Source: a virus. From it: a stretch of DNA of 29,365 nt. Below are positions 17,806 to 26,919 of this stretch, piece after piece. Position 1 is the stretch's first letter. Every line of letters begins with the position of its first letter. Made by a program: the position numbers and the translations under genes. The notes below the pieces were generated by a model. The model made no database searches. It saw nothing but the letters and a program-made list of their open reading frames with translations, and was not told where the DNA came from. The DNA is taken from positions 1 to 29,365 of IMG/VR virus record IMGVR_UViG_3300032323_000667. The stretch is one strand, 5' to 3'.

Positions 17806-20800
17806 TTATCCTGTAGTTGTTACAATAGTAGTAGGGTCTGCGTTTAGTTCGGCTGCTGATATAGAAGATACTATTTCTATATCATCAACTGTGGCTCCGC
17901 TGATTAAGATTTCATCTTGAGAACTTTGCACTTCAAATAAACTTCCAAAGACTTGATTAGGTTGATTTGGAACTATCACGATATTTGAAATGTCTGGTGA
18001 TGTTTGTGTTATAATATAGGTTGTCAACTCTGATAGATAGAATCTATCTCCAAAGTCCCAGTTGGTTGATTCAAAAAACTTATCAATAGAATTGATAATT
18101 CTAACTTTCAAATCGTTGTCATTTATTGTTCGGTTAGTGTTCTTAACAACTTTAAAGGTCGCTTGGAACTTAGAATCTGCATATTGGCCAAATAAAACCT
18201 TGTACTCTGTTGGATGATACACTATTTCATCACTGATGCTTTTTATAGAATCTAGATTAGATCCAAAAGAAATACGTAGATTATCTGTTGTAGGCGGCGT
18301 TGGTTTATTCAACGTTGCATCTTTCAGCCAGTTTCTAAATGCAGTGTCGTAGGATTTGGTCAATAGATAAACGTCGATAATATTGCTAACGCTAGGATCT
18401 ATTCTTCTGTCAACATTAGCATTGTGTGTATATTGAAAAGAAAGATCTGCTCTACCAATGTTTGCACGATATGTATTGTCAATGATAAATGTATTGGTAG
18501 ATTTATCTACTCTTTTAACCACTTGTTCATCAACATTATAAAAATAAATCAACTGACCGTCATTATAGTTTGCGATAGTTTCTAAAGTTTCTTTTTCTCT
18601 TACCAAGATAGTATCGTTAGAATTGTCTATGTATTGATAAGTTCTAATACCGTATTCGTCTATTATAGATTTGAAGAAAATATATCTTTGAGACGGGTCT
18701 TCGTTGTCTTCACCGACTATTCTTACAAACTGGTCCGGATCATCGATTACACCGTCATCATCGGTGTCGCTAAAAGATATTTTAATTTCGTTAGTTGATT
18801 GATAGCCATCTTCATATTTTATCGAATCACTTACTTCAAATATAAATGTTTGTTTTAAAGGATTTATTCTATTAAAATCTGTATTGATTCCTAATACTTT
18901 TACTTGATCCTTTACTGTTCTTCCTGTTCTAGAATCATAGATCTTTTGATTAACATCAAAATAAAATTTATTTTTTCTAATGCTGCCAAACACATATTCC
19001 ATTGATCTTACACGAACAACATATCTGTCTGGTTGTTTAACAAAAGATATTATCCACGAAGCATCAATATTATTGTTTGTTAAATCACCTGTACTACCTA
19101 ATGTAAAGTCGTCTATAAGATTAAGGTTAGAACTGGTAATGACTTTCCAACTTAGGTCATTAACATCGTATCTTAGGCCGAAGTTGACATTTTGAAATGC
19201 TAGATTAACGATTTCAGTTTCAATACTTTCTGGTAGATTAGAAACGAACTTAGGTACTATTCTAGACGCTATAGCACCTTGAGGTACGGTATCTGAAAAT
19301 TGCACCGGCCCTAGACCAGATGCCAATGCGCCGCGACCTGCGTTAGTGCCGTCACCAACAACTCTTACTACCTTAGTCCACAGATAAGATTTCTGTTGAG
19401 GATCATTTATGTTAGTATCAACCAGTGCTCCATTTTTAAATGACTTACCTGTAGGCGAAACAAACTTTATAAGAGCTTCAGAGGACAAATACTTTAATGT
19501 ATTATTAGTGTATGCACCTGTTTTTAAAAAGCTATTGTCAACGTTGTTGATAAAATAACCAGTAGACAGATTTAAAGAATCCGTTACCTGTACCCATCTT
19601 GAAGTGTCGTCAATGAAGTTTATTTTTGTATATTTTGTAAGATAAAAATTGTAGATGTCAGATTTATCAAACAACGGTTCTATGACTCTTCTAACAAAGT
19701 TTAAAATATCAATCTTAGATGTGAATTTAAAAGCTAGATTCGTTTCTACTTCGTTCTTGTAAATCATTCCATCATCGGCAAAAATATCTACACTTGAGTA
19801 TTTTCCGGTAGCATCAATGATGTCAAAGTTTCGAGATATTCCACTGCTGACTCTATTGATGGCTTTAACTTTAAGAATATCTTGAGAACTGGTCAATGGA
19901 GCAAGATTGTAGTCTTCTCCGGTGATCATTCTATTTTGAGTATAATAATTCGCAGGAGCATTAGTTCTAATCGTATCAATGTCTTCAGTTGCCGCAGCAT
20001 TGTTAACACTGGATTTTAAGCTCATGGTAATAGTTAAGGTATGTGCTGATCCAGTTTTATTGACATAAGGAACTTCGATGGTGATTCCTCTCATTTCAGC
20101 CGGAGCGATAGAATAACTTAAACCATTGCTGACTCTATAATATACTCTAAAGTTACCTTGTGGAAGGTTGCCGTAGACTCCATCAGCAAATAATAAATCT
20201 ATCTTGTCATTTTCTTTGGTTACTACAGAATAGATATTTCTATTTCCGTTGACAATACTATTATAGGCAATGTTGTTTCCAGTTACCGATGAAACCTTAG
20301 TCCACTCGGAAGTCTGTACAGCATTGGCATCTAGAGAATATAACCACACATCGCTGTTGTTTATACCCTCGGCATCAATGCTTACTATTTCGTTGCTCTT
20401 AGGAATAGCTACTTCAAAATCGGCAACTTCTAAACTTCCTTGTTTGAACAGCAAAAAGAATCCGGTGTTAGCACTGGCTGGTCCTTTACTGTCATTACGA
20501 TAGACAAAACCTAGTTGATTAGATGGAAATGGTGCTTCTTCGTAGACTGTTTCAGAATCCTTAAATGAAGTGCTGACTATTTCAAACAACATTCTTCTTC
20601 CTGCCACAGTCTTAGAAAAGCTGTAGATAGGCACGTCTGTATTTGTAGCTCTAAATCTATATTGATCTGAGTTAATACCTTGTATAACTGCTGAGCCTTG
20701 GCTTCTTCCAAACTCTGTGTTATCTGCCATTGCAGAGTTTAATATAGTTAAAAACTGTTCGCTCCAGTTAGGATTAGTTGCATCATTCCAAACAATAGTT

Positions 20801-21219
20801 TGCTGGGAGAGATTTCTTCCATTGCTGTCTAAGAGATTTTCTGTGGTCGATATAGTATCAAACTTCATTAGACCCGATGCTGGATTGTTTCGCTTGGCAT
20901 TATAGCTTAACATTCTAGCTAGTCTAAGGACACTTTCCTTACGCTCTGCTAGTTCGATAAAGTTTTCTCTAGATGCTAGGTCAATACGGAAACTGAGACT
21001 TTGTCCCATGAAAGCTATGGCGTCGATTAATGCCATATATTCCGAAGATTCGATGTAGTCGTTAAAATCTTCAGGGTAGTTTTCCCTGATATATTCGATG
21101 ATTACTCTACGAATATTTTCAAAGTCGTAGGATTTGAAATCAGCATTTTTAAATGTCTGATAAATCCTTGTCCAATCTTCGTTAAGTATAAGGTTGTTTT
21201 GTCTCGATGATGTCGTCAT
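17806..21219 (-). CDS. gp6: Baseplate wedge protein gp6 (gpJ-like family)
   Basis: The first about 120 residues match the gp6 pattern: NEDWTRIYQTFKNADFKSYD, then YPEDFNDYIESSEYMALIDA, then a helical segment with ELAERKESVLRLARMLSYNA. The wedge-core signature FADGVYGNLPQGNFRVYYRV lies near residue 345, followed by ITGEDYNLAP near 460. In T4, gp6 forms the continuous ring that joins six wedges and triggers sheath contraction. At 1137 residues it is much longer than T4 gp6 (about 660); the extra length is mainly beta-rich sequence after about residue 480. AGGA at 21227-21230 lies 7 nt before the ATG, and a late-promoter-like element lies just upstream. The gp25-gp6 neighbourhood supports the call. 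Confidence 0.92.
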   Translation of the reverse strand: MTTSSRQNNLILNEDWTRIYQTFKNADFKSYDFENIRRVIIEYIRENYPEDFNDYIESSEYMALIDAIAFMGQSLSFRIDLASRENFIELAERKESVLRLARMLSYNAKRNNPASGLMKFDTISTTENLLDSNGRNLSQQTIVWNDATNPNWSEQFLTILNSAMADNTEFGRSQGSAVIQGINSDQYRFRATNTDVPIYSFSKTVAGRRMLFEIVSTSFKDSETVYEEAPFPSNQLGFVYRNDSKGPASANTGFFLLFKQGSLEVADFEVAIPKSNEIVSIDAEGINNSDVWLYSLDANAVQTSEWTKVSSVTGNNIAYNSIVNGNRNIYSVVTKENDKIDLLFADGVYGNLPQGNFRVYYRVSNGLSYSIAPAEMRGITIEVPYVNKTGSAHTLTITMSLKSSVNNAAATEDIDTIRTNAPANYYTQNRMITGEDYNLAPLTSSQDILKVKAINRVSSGISRNFDIIDATGKYSSVDIFADDGMIYKNEVETNLAFKFTSKIDILNFVRRVIEPLFDKSDIYNFYLTKYTKINFIDDTSRWVQVTDSLNLSTGYFINNVDNSFLKTGAYTNNTLKYLSSEALIKFVSPTGKSFKNGALVDTNINDPQQKSYLWTKVVRVVGDGTNAGRGALASGLGPVQFSDTVPQGAIASRIVPKFVSNLPESIETEIVNLAFQNVNFGLRYDVNDLSWKVITSSNLNLIDDFTLGSTGDLTNNNIDASWIISFVKQPDRYVVRVRSMEYVFGSIRKNKFYFDVNQKIYDSRTGRTVKDQVKVLGINTDFNRINPLKQTFIFEVSDSIKYEDGYQSTNEIKISFSDTDDDGVIDDPDQFVRIVGEDNEDPSQRYIFFKSIIDEYGIRTYQYIDNSNDTILVREKETLETIANYNDGQLIYFYNVDEQVVKRVDKSTNTFIIDNTYRANIGRADLSFQYTHNANVDRRIDPSVSNIIDVYLLTKSYDTAFRNWLKDATLNKPTPPTTDNLRISFGSNLDSIKSISDEIVYHPTEYKVLFGQYADSKFQATFKVVKNTNRTINDNDLKVRIINSIDKFFESTNWDFGDRFYLSELTTYIITQTSPDISNIVIVPNQPNQVFGSLFEVQSSQDEILISGATVDDIEIVSSISAAELNADPTTIVTTTG

Positions 21220-21236
21220 GTTCTAGTCCTACTAGA

Positions 21237-21244
21237 TATTTATT
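21237..21244 (-). promoter_or_regulatory. T4-type late promoter element AATAAATA upstream of gp6
   Basis: The minus strand reads TAAAATAAATATC here, in the 41-nt gap between gp25 and gp6, one of the few gaps of any size in the block. The octamer ends 17 nt before the gp6 ATG, nearly the same spacing as the copy before the gp48-like gene (18 nt). Confidence 0.55.
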
Positions 21245-21260
21245 TTAAATAATTAACTGC

Positions 21261-21701
21261 TCAGATAACTGTAAGATTTTTCTTATCAAAATCAAAAGTC
21301 ATGTTTTCGCTGATATTAAAGGGCAGATAAATTATTTCAGCTTCGATCCTAACTCCCTGATCTGTGCTGTCTACTAGAACCGAGTTTACTGAAATTCTAG
21401 GATCATAGTTAATCACTGCTTCAACATCGTCTGATATCATTTGTTTTACTTCTTCAGTAAACGGTTCAAAAAGTAGATCCCAAATGACTGTTCCGAAATC
21501 TGGATTTTCTAGTTTCTGCCCTTTTCTAATATAGAAGTGATTTATAAGATCTTGCTTTACAAGATCGGCATCAAAGGCTTTAAATCCGTTTTTTGGATCT
21601 TTGCTATTAAATCCCTTGTAGGTAAAGATAGTGGAACCTTGCTGTCCAGATGATGCAAAATCTTTAGCTACGGTTTTTTGATTGTATAACTTTGTGGCCA
21701 T
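21261..21701 (-). CDS. gp25: Baseplate wedge protein gp25 (GPW/gp25 family)
   Basis: This 146-residue protein is near the length of T4 gp25 (132). The family core is visible as DLVKQDLINHFYIRKGQKLE, then NPDFGTVIWDLLFEPFTEEV at about residues 66-85, and INYDPRISV near 97-105. In T4-like phages gp25 sits at the inner edge of the wedge under the first sheath ring and initiates sheath polymerisation; the same fold occurs in type VI secretion (TssE). The ATG is preceded by AGGGA at 21709-21713 (7 nt), and the gp5 stop is 1 nt upstream, so the two are translationally linked. The N-terminal about 45 residues are polar and slightly longer than in T4. Confidence 0.95.
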   Translation of the reverse strand: MATKLYNQKTVAKDFASSGQQGSTIFTYKGFNSKDPKNGFKAFDADLVKQDLINHFYIRKGQKLENPDFGTVIWDLLFEPFTEEVKQMISDDVEAVINYDPRISVNSVLVDSTDQGVRIEAEIIYLPFNISENMTFDFDKKNLTVI

Positions 21702-21702
21702 A

Positions 21703-23259
21703 TTAGGATTCCCTATCTGTTAGTTCAGGAGTAAAGAACTGAGGTGCTTGATTTTCGTGTAGTGCCCAGGGCTCGTGCATAGGAACTCTAGCCATTATAC
21801 TCTTTAATGGCTTGTCTGAAATATATTTTTTCTCTGGCCAACTCAGCGAACTATCAGTTACAATATTATCTTTGGTTGTTAAAACTAGGGCAGGAGTTGC
21901 GGGGGTCGCGGCTGGGCCGTTCATGTGTATTTGTGCGGCTGTTTCAGTGTGATTTCCACCGCTTAGTATATTTGTATTACCGCCTGCTGTAAAATAGTTG
22001 GCCAATGTTGTGTCCACATTAAAGTTTTGTGTTGTAGTAATATATCCGTTATCACCTATTAGCAACTTGAAATCATGTTTGCTTTCAATGTGTATTCTTC
22101 CGCTGTCAAAACCTTTGTCGTCTTTGTCTGCATCTTTGCTGTAATCAGCTGTGGCTTTGATATTAACATTACGACCAGCTTCTAAGTTGATGTCCCTATC
22201 AGCTCTAAAATTAAAATCGTTTTCTGTATGAATAGAAATACTGTCTTCGGCATAGATATCTATCTTTCCGTTGCTGGTTAACTCGATCCAGGCTGTGCCT
22301 TTGGCATTTCCTATATAGATTAGATCCTCACTGTTGTGTAGCAGTATCTGATGACCTGTTCTTGTTCTTATTCTAAAATGTTCGTTGTAGGGAATATTAG
22401 CATCGCCCTTTCCTCCGTTGAGGATGTCCGCATAGTCTACTGGACCTTTTCCGGCTGGAGTTTTTCTTTGATATCTATCGTCACCGTCATCCATGACTAG
22501 CTGTGTACCGCCTAATCTACTGACTGGCACAGGGCTTGCTGTTTTACTCTGTGAGCGACCTATAAATGATTTTTTGGCGCCTGCTCGTTTGTCTAGAGGT
22601 CCTGGAGACAGAATACCAAAGACCATATTTGGCACATCTCTTCGAACTGTAGATGTTGTGACTCCGCGAACATCATCTTCTAATAATCCTTGTTCTAAAA
22701 ATCTATCTGCTATAGGATGTACTGGTCTTTTAAGTTTGTCTATAGCTGTGCTGTTAGACAAGTCATTGGCTTTCCTATTAACTTCTGCAACAGGCAAAGG
22801 CTGTGATGTTGCGTATTTCTTTTTATCAGCAGGAGAAATATCAATCTTATCTGTTCCTCCGATAGCCGGGATCATATTATTTGCAAATCTGCTTGGAACG
22901 CAACCGATGAAGTATCCTTCTGAAGGATTCCCATCGACAAATACAACCATAACAGTTACACCGATATCCGGCGGTACGAACCACATTCCATAAGACTTTT
23001 GAGTATCGTTAAATGATTGGTCATTGTCTTTGTTTGTGCCCATAAACTCATAGGCTGTGCTACCGTAGAAAGGAGTGAGGTACCTTACAAAGTAGGTTTG
23101 ATTGTCTTCACCTTGTTCGTTGGCTTGATCTCTTAACAAGGTTACTTCAAGACCGCTCATAAAACTTGGATCAAGGTGACTTATAACCTTACCAAGATAC
23201 GGACCGGTACCTATACCTGTCTTAGTTAATTTTTCGGGTGCTCTTTTATCAATAGCCAT
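21703..23259 (-). CDS. gp5: Baseplate hub spike protein gp5, lacking the lysozyme domain
   Basis: The N-terminal OB-fold region spans about residues 18-125, with YLGKVISHLDPSFMSGLEVT, GMWFVPPDIGVTVMVVFVDG and EGYFIGCVP. A charged linker follows (about 126-300). Then comes a beta-helix needle-type repeat (about 315-450) with short strands such as GKIDIYAEDSISIHTENDF and DRDINLEAGRNVNIKATADY, as in T4 gp5 and VgrG. T4 gp5 (575 aa) carries a T4-type lysozyme between these parts; I see no such domain in the linker here. The tail is ARVPMHEPWALHEN near 485-500. It would form the central puncturing spike at the tail tip. No strong Shine-Dalgarno is close; the hub gene stops 2 nt upstream, so coupling is likely. 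Confidence 0.9.
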   Translation of the reverse strand: MAIDKRAPEKLTKTGIGTGPYLGKVISHLDPSFMSGLEVTLLRDQANEQGEDNQTYFVRYLTPFYGSTAYEFMGTNKDNDQSFNDTQKSYGMWFVPPDIGVTVMVVFVDGNPSEGYFIGCVPSRFANNMIPAIGGTDKIDISPADKKKYATSQPLPVAEVNRKANDLSNSTAIDKLKRPVHPIADRFLEQGLLEDDVRGVTTSTVRRDVPNMVFGILSPGPLDKRAGAKKSFIGRSQSKTASPVPVSRLGGTQLVMDDGDDRYQRKTPAGKGPVDYADILNGGKGDANIPYNEHFRIRTRTGHQILLHNSEDLIYIGNAKGTAWIELTSNGKIDIYAEDSISIHTENDFNFRADRDINLEAGRNVNIKATADYSKDADKDDKGFDSGRIHIESKHDFKLLIGDNGYITTTQNFNVDTTLANYFTAGGNTNILSGGNHTETAAQIHMNGPAATPATPALVLTTKDNIVTDSSLSWPEKKYISDKPLKSIMARVPMHEPWALHENQAPQFFTPELTDRES

Positions 23260-23261
23260 TT

Positions 23262-25511
23262 TTAATAATCGTAAACCTCAGACTTAGGAGGTTCTGGTTC
23301 CTTAAGGTTATATAGAGAAGTATTAGTCTTAGTCGGAGTAATCTTTTCAGTAAAGTCGCTGGCCTGTAATGGCATTCTTACACAGTTAAGATTTTGCCTA
23401 AATGTTCCTCCGCTAAATCTATTTTCGCATTTTATAACTTTATAGATCCCGCTGAAAGGACTGTCTTCTTCATTAACAAACAAATAATCTCCTGCAGACT
23501 CTTTCGGTTCGATAGGAGTTCTAAATCTCAAGTATATGTATATGTCCCCAGCTTCGTAGTTAGCCGCACCGTCTTCGGTTATCATGGGCGTTTGGCCGGG
23601 CGGAGGCATGTAACCTCCAGTGCCGTTGTCGATTAACCAATAGGGATCTCCTAGTATTTCTATATTAACATTGACTAAGTTTGCTTGGCCGTTTTGTAAA
23701 AATGCTAGGTGGAAATTATTTGCTACGATTTCTTCTGGCTTGAGCTGACCGCTGCCGCCGAACGGTAGTTTAACTGCATTAGGATCCTGTCTTACTTTTG
23801 TTCCGCCAAGTTTGCTAGCCTGTGCTTGTATTCCTGCATTACCTTCTTCTGTCTTGGCTTGATTTCGTTCTTCTTGTCCGGAAGATTGAGAATCTTGATT
23901 AGCTGATCTACCAGCATCTTGGGGAGGACTCGGAGCAATGGCTGTGTAAAATGCTGTGTTAAGTTCAATGTCGAACTTTAGAAGATCGTTATTCTGTCCT
24001 GTATAGATATAGTCGTACTGTTTAACTAATTCTTTTTCTAATGCTTCATAGCCGTAAGGTATGGCGTTGGGATTAGAAAACAAACTACTGTGTACTTTGT
24101 AGGGCATTATTCTATAGATAAATCGCTTTTGATACTCTCCGATCTTAGCATCGTATTCCAATAGTTGTATCTGAACATCTATTCTAAACCAACTGATCTG
24201 TCCTTTTTCATCAGGATCTTTTGCCACCGCATTAGTTGCATATTCCGAAGATAGAATGGCCTGAGACATGATAGCTATCAGAGATTGACCTTGAGCATAT
24301 TGGAACGTTCTTGCTTTAGGATCTATAGTAACATTATCTCTAACTACTTTTCCTGTGGCTTGGTCGTAGACTTGATCGGCTCTAGGAGCAACATAGATTC
24401 CTCCACTATCTGCTTTGAAGCCAAGACTTGCGGCACCTATAGGATTAGTTTGGAAGTTAGCATCATTCTGAGCATTAGATTTAGTAGCAACTTTTACTGC
24501 TCTGTTTGATGCGTTAACTGTTGCTCTGTCTACTGTTGAAGTAGGTTCAACACCGGGTATAGGATCTGAACTAGATTGAGGAAAATGTATTTCATAGATG
24601 TTTGGAAAAGTTTTTAACTTATCTTTAACTGATTTTTCTTCTCTTTCTCTTAGGGTAGCTTGAAGACTTCTCTCGCCTGTAGATAACAGTTCTTTAACTG
24701 TACTACCTACTATGGATACATCATTGAAAGTTGTATTGACAAGGTTACTGAACCCCATATGGTTATATGGCACAGCTTCGACTGCATACTTGCTTCCGCC
24801 TTCATTAATAGTGAATGTACATTTTCTAAGAGTCAAAACAAAAAATTTAGGTTGAACCCCTTTGTATATTTTTCCGTCTTCGGTGTAACCCAAGAACTCC
24901 ATCTTTAAAACAAAAGGTGTTCCGTCAAGATAGTTTGCATAACCAGAAGTAAGTGCTGCTGTTTGTAGAGTCTGCAAAAATAAAGCACCAGAGTAAGGTT
25001 CTATTACATCGAAACTTATTGTAATGGCATTCGATGCTCCTGTGCCTTCATTGGGAGCAATAGCGGTATTGATAACAAGATTGTCGATATAATATTCCGG
25101 TGATCCGTAGGCTGTAGGGACACGCTGTTTGTCGTATCTTCCTGCAGAAGATAACACTACCTGTCCCGAAGCAAAATCTGCTGTTCGATATAGATAAGGA
25201 TTGTTGAGTTCTTCTTTTTTAAGGCAGGCTAAAGTAAAAACAGTGGTATAGCTGGCAAAGGTTTCTAGTTGATTTTCGATGCCTCTGCGTTTGGATCTTT
25301 TAGCTTTAGCGTTGGCATCTTTTTCTGCTTGTTTTAAATCTTCTTTAGCTTTGTCAGCTGATGTTCCTCCAACCGTCACTGAACCTTTACCGACGTTTGC
25401 TGGCTGATCGCTCGTAGGACTTTCGCCGTTTGGTTTTTTAAAAAGATTGCTAACAGCACCAACTGCAAGAGCTGCAACACCTAACGTTTTTAAAAGACTG
25501 TTTGAAGACAT
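23262..25511 (-). CDS. Baseplate hub protein, gp27-like candidate
   Basis: This is a 749-residue protein encoded immediately before the gp5 spike, a usual place for its hub partner. Residues 6-24 form a hydrophobic stretch (LLKTLGVAALAVGAVSNLF), followed by a lysine/alanine-rich probable coiled coil (about 52-77) and then a long structured region. Near residues 440-530 it shows RFIYRIMPYKVHSSLF and KQYDYIYTGQNNDLLKFDIE, which resembles hub proteins of marine T4-like phages. A low-complexity Gln/Ser/Gly linker (about 540-590) precedes a final domain with LGDPYWLIDNGTGGYMPPPG and GIYKVIKCENRFSGGTFRQN. It is nearly twice T4 gp27 (391 aa). AGGAG at 25518-25522 lies 6 nt before the ATG. The hub role rests on context and weak resemblance. 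Confidence 0.7.
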   Translation of the reverse strand: MSSNSLLKTLGVAALAVGAVSNLFKKPNGESPTSDQPANVGKGSVTVGGTSADKAKEDLKQAEKDANAKAKRSKRRGIENQLETFASYTTVFTLACLKKEELNNPYLYRTADFASGQVVLSSAGRYDKQRVPTAYGSPEYYIDNLVINTAIAPNEGTGASNAITISFDVIEPYSGALFLQTLQTAALTSGYANYLDGTPFVLKMEFLGYTEDGKIYKGVQPKFFVLTLRKCTFTINEGGSKYAVEAVPYNHMGFSNLVNTTFNDVSIVGSTVKELLSTGERSLQATLREREEKSVKDKLKTFPNIYEIHFPQSSSDPIPGVEPTSTVDRATVNASNRAVKVATKSNAQNDANFQTNPIGAASLGFKADSGGIYVAPRADQVYDQATGKVVRDNVTIDPKARTFQYAQGQSLIAIMSQAILSSEYATNAVAKDPDEKGQISWFRIDVQIQLLEYDAKIGEYQKRFIYRIMPYKVHSSLFSNPNAIPYGYEALEKELVKQYDYIYTGQNNDLLKFDIELNTAFYTAIAPSPPQDAGRSANQDSQSSGQEERNQAKTEEGNAGIQAQASKLGGTKVRQDPNAVKLPFGGSGQLKPEEIVANNFHLAFLQNGQANLVNVNIEILGDPYWLIDNGTGGYMPPPGQTPMITEDGAANYEAGDIYIYLRFRTPIEPKESAGDYLFVNEEDSPFSGIYKVIKCENRFSGGTFRQNLNCVRMPLQASDFTEKITPTKTNTSLYNLKEPEPPKSEVYDY

Positions 25512-25512
25512 A

Positions 25513-25812
25513 TTAGACTCCTAACAATCTTTCTAGATTTGATTTTTTTGGTATGTATATTTGTGTTCCTGGAACAAAATCAAAAACGGGATCTTTGATA
25601 GTACTCATATTTCGTTGTACGAATACCCACCAAAGTTTAGGTGTTCCATAGAGATCATATGATAATAAATCTGGTCTATACTTGTATTGATTTTCGATCG
25701 TGTATAAAAAATCATCTACTTCGGCAGGCACAGGTCTTATTCTCAATAACTCGAGATATAAATTATTTTGAACAGTATTGTAATAAGGAGACGTTTGTCT
25801 ATATTTGGTCAT
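25513..25812 (-). CDS. gp53: Baseplate wedge protein gp53 (short form)
   Basis: This compact 99-residue protein has the gp53 signature: YRPDLLSYDLYGTPKLWWVF at about residues 45-64, then KDPVFDFVPGTQIYIPK near 73-89. In T4, gp53 clamps gp6 and gp25 onto the hub and completes the wedge. The final part resembles the LysM-like tail protein X fold that serves the same role in other phages. T4 gp53 is 196 residues, so this version corresponds to the conserved core without the rest. Its ATG has AGGA 12 nt away, a little distant; the upstream gene stops 3 nt before, allowing coupled translation. Confidence 0.88.
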   Translation of the reverse strand: MTKYRQTSPYYNTVQNNLYLELLRIRPVPAEVDDFLYTIENQYKYRPDLLSYDLYGTPKLWWVFVQRNMSTIKDPVFDFVPGTQIYIPKKSNLERLLGV

Positions 25813-25815
25813 ATA

Positions 25816-26892
25816 TTATAGATATCCTACTGTTTTTCCTGCTGCAAAGTCTTGTAGACTAAACTGTCTTAGTCTACTTCTATTGTACATTGGTGTCACT
25901 GTTACAGAGATATTACTCATGATAGGTACCCATGTTGGGGATTTGACTTGTCCCAAAGAACATTTAATATAGTTTACATCGTCTTTGAAATCTACTGTAA
26001 AGTTTTTTACTACCACAGGTACTGTATTAAAAATACTGCTACCGTAACCTGTTAGCTGACATACCGGTGGCGGATTGCCTTGAAACTCGCTACTACCGTA
26101 AAACATTTTAGTCACTGTTCTAAAGAAGGTAGTGACTCCGATCCAGTAGTAGGCATCAGTTTCTGTTTCACAACTGAAATCACCAGAGATAGTTATATCG
26201 TCAATTTGGCTGTTCTTATAGGCATTAAAGGGATAAACACTGTGTACAGGATCTATCTGAGAATAGTTTGCTTTGCTAGAAAGTGTGATGTTCGGTAAGT
26301 ATGGCCAAACAACGCCTTGAGTGGGTTTGATTGTGTCGTTGAACAAGGGGCTTTTGAAAAGGTCCCAGTTAGAATTAATTCTCACACGCCAATCATTTCC
26401 GGGAACAGGAGTCATTTGAATCACTGCTCCTCTGCTAGCAAATAATTCTCCGTTAGATGGAAGATTTCCAGCACGTTTTAGACTCAATAGATTATTGATT
26501 TGCCCAGCGACACTGCTTATTTTTGTTGCTGCATCAAGAAGGCCGCTGGCTAGGCCTCCACCTGTTATTTTGTTAATGGAGCCTGCTATGTCTGCTGTTA
26601 TGTTACTAATCGATCCTGCCGCCGTTCCTACTTTAGAAACCAATGACTGTGCATTAGCAGCAATGCCACCAAGATTACCTGCACCAGGAATGTTGCTTAA
26701 ACCCGAAGCTTTGAAACCACTAAGGGCCGATCCTACTTCGCCTGATAATCTAGCAGCGGTTTGGTCTAGTTTTAGTTTTCCTATTTCGCTAGAAGCATTA
26801 GAAAAAGCTGTGCCTGCTTGGCTAGATGCTGTTGATATAGAACTACTAACGCTAGTGACTAGTTTGGCTAAAGGATTCACTGATAAAGACAT
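25816..26892 (-). CDS. Baseplate tail-tube cap/initiator, gp48/gp54-like
   Basis: The first about 140 of 358 residues are low-complexity Ser/Ala/Gly with amphipathic helical stretches. The rest is structured and rich in aromatic residues (WRVRINSNWDLFKSPLF, SGDFSCETETDAYYWIGVTT). It ends SNISVTVTPMYNRSRLRQFS...VGYL. The length matches T4 gp48 (364 aa), and the C-terminal layout (a strand, then NR.S/R near the end) is similar to gp48, which joins the hub to the tail tube; gp54 is a close functional relative. Position directly before gp53 supports this. GGAG at 26899-26902 lies 6 nt before the ATG, and a late-promoter-like octamer lies 18 nt upstream. It is the first gene of the leftward block. 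Confidence 0.65.
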   Translation of the reverse strand: MSLSVNPLAKLVTSVSSSISTASSQAGTAFSNASSEIGKLKLDQTAARLSGEVGSALSGFKASGLSNIPGAGNLGGIAANAQSLVSKVGTAAGSISNITADIAGSINKITGGGLASGLLDAATKISSVAGQINNLLSLKRAGNLPSNGELFASRGAVIQMTPVPGNDWRVRINSNWDLFKSPLFNDTIKPTQGVVWPYLPNITLSSKANYSQIDPVHSVYPFNAYKNSQIDDITISGDFSCETETDAYYWIGVTTFFRTVTKMFYGSSEFQGNPPPVCQLTGYGSSIFNTVPVVVKNFTVDFKDDVNYIKCSLGQVKSPTWVPIMSNISVTVTPMYNRSRLRQFSLQDFAAGKTVGYL

Positions 26893-26910
26893 TCATTTCT
26901 CCATTTTCAG

Positions 26911-26918
26911 TATTTATT
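26911..26918 (-). promoter_or_regulatory. T4-type late promoter element AATAAATA heading the tail operon
   Basis: In the divergent gap between the tail operon and gp55, the minus strand reads AATAATAAATACTG. The octamer is followed after 8 nt by the Shine-Dalgarno GGAG and then ATG. It is the best-placed of the three copies and would be a target of gp55. Confidence 0.6.
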
Positions 26919-26919
26919 A

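Noticed and set aside
21220-21260. Rho-independent terminator in the gp25-gp6 gap
   Set aside because: The gap is AT-rich with no GC stem followed by a T-run; the late-promoter-like element explains it better.
22493-22993. 166-codon open frame on the plus strand opposite gp5
   Set aside because: It lies wholly antisense to a well-supported gene, has no Shine-Dalgarno and no recognisable motif; its composition reflects the complementary strand.
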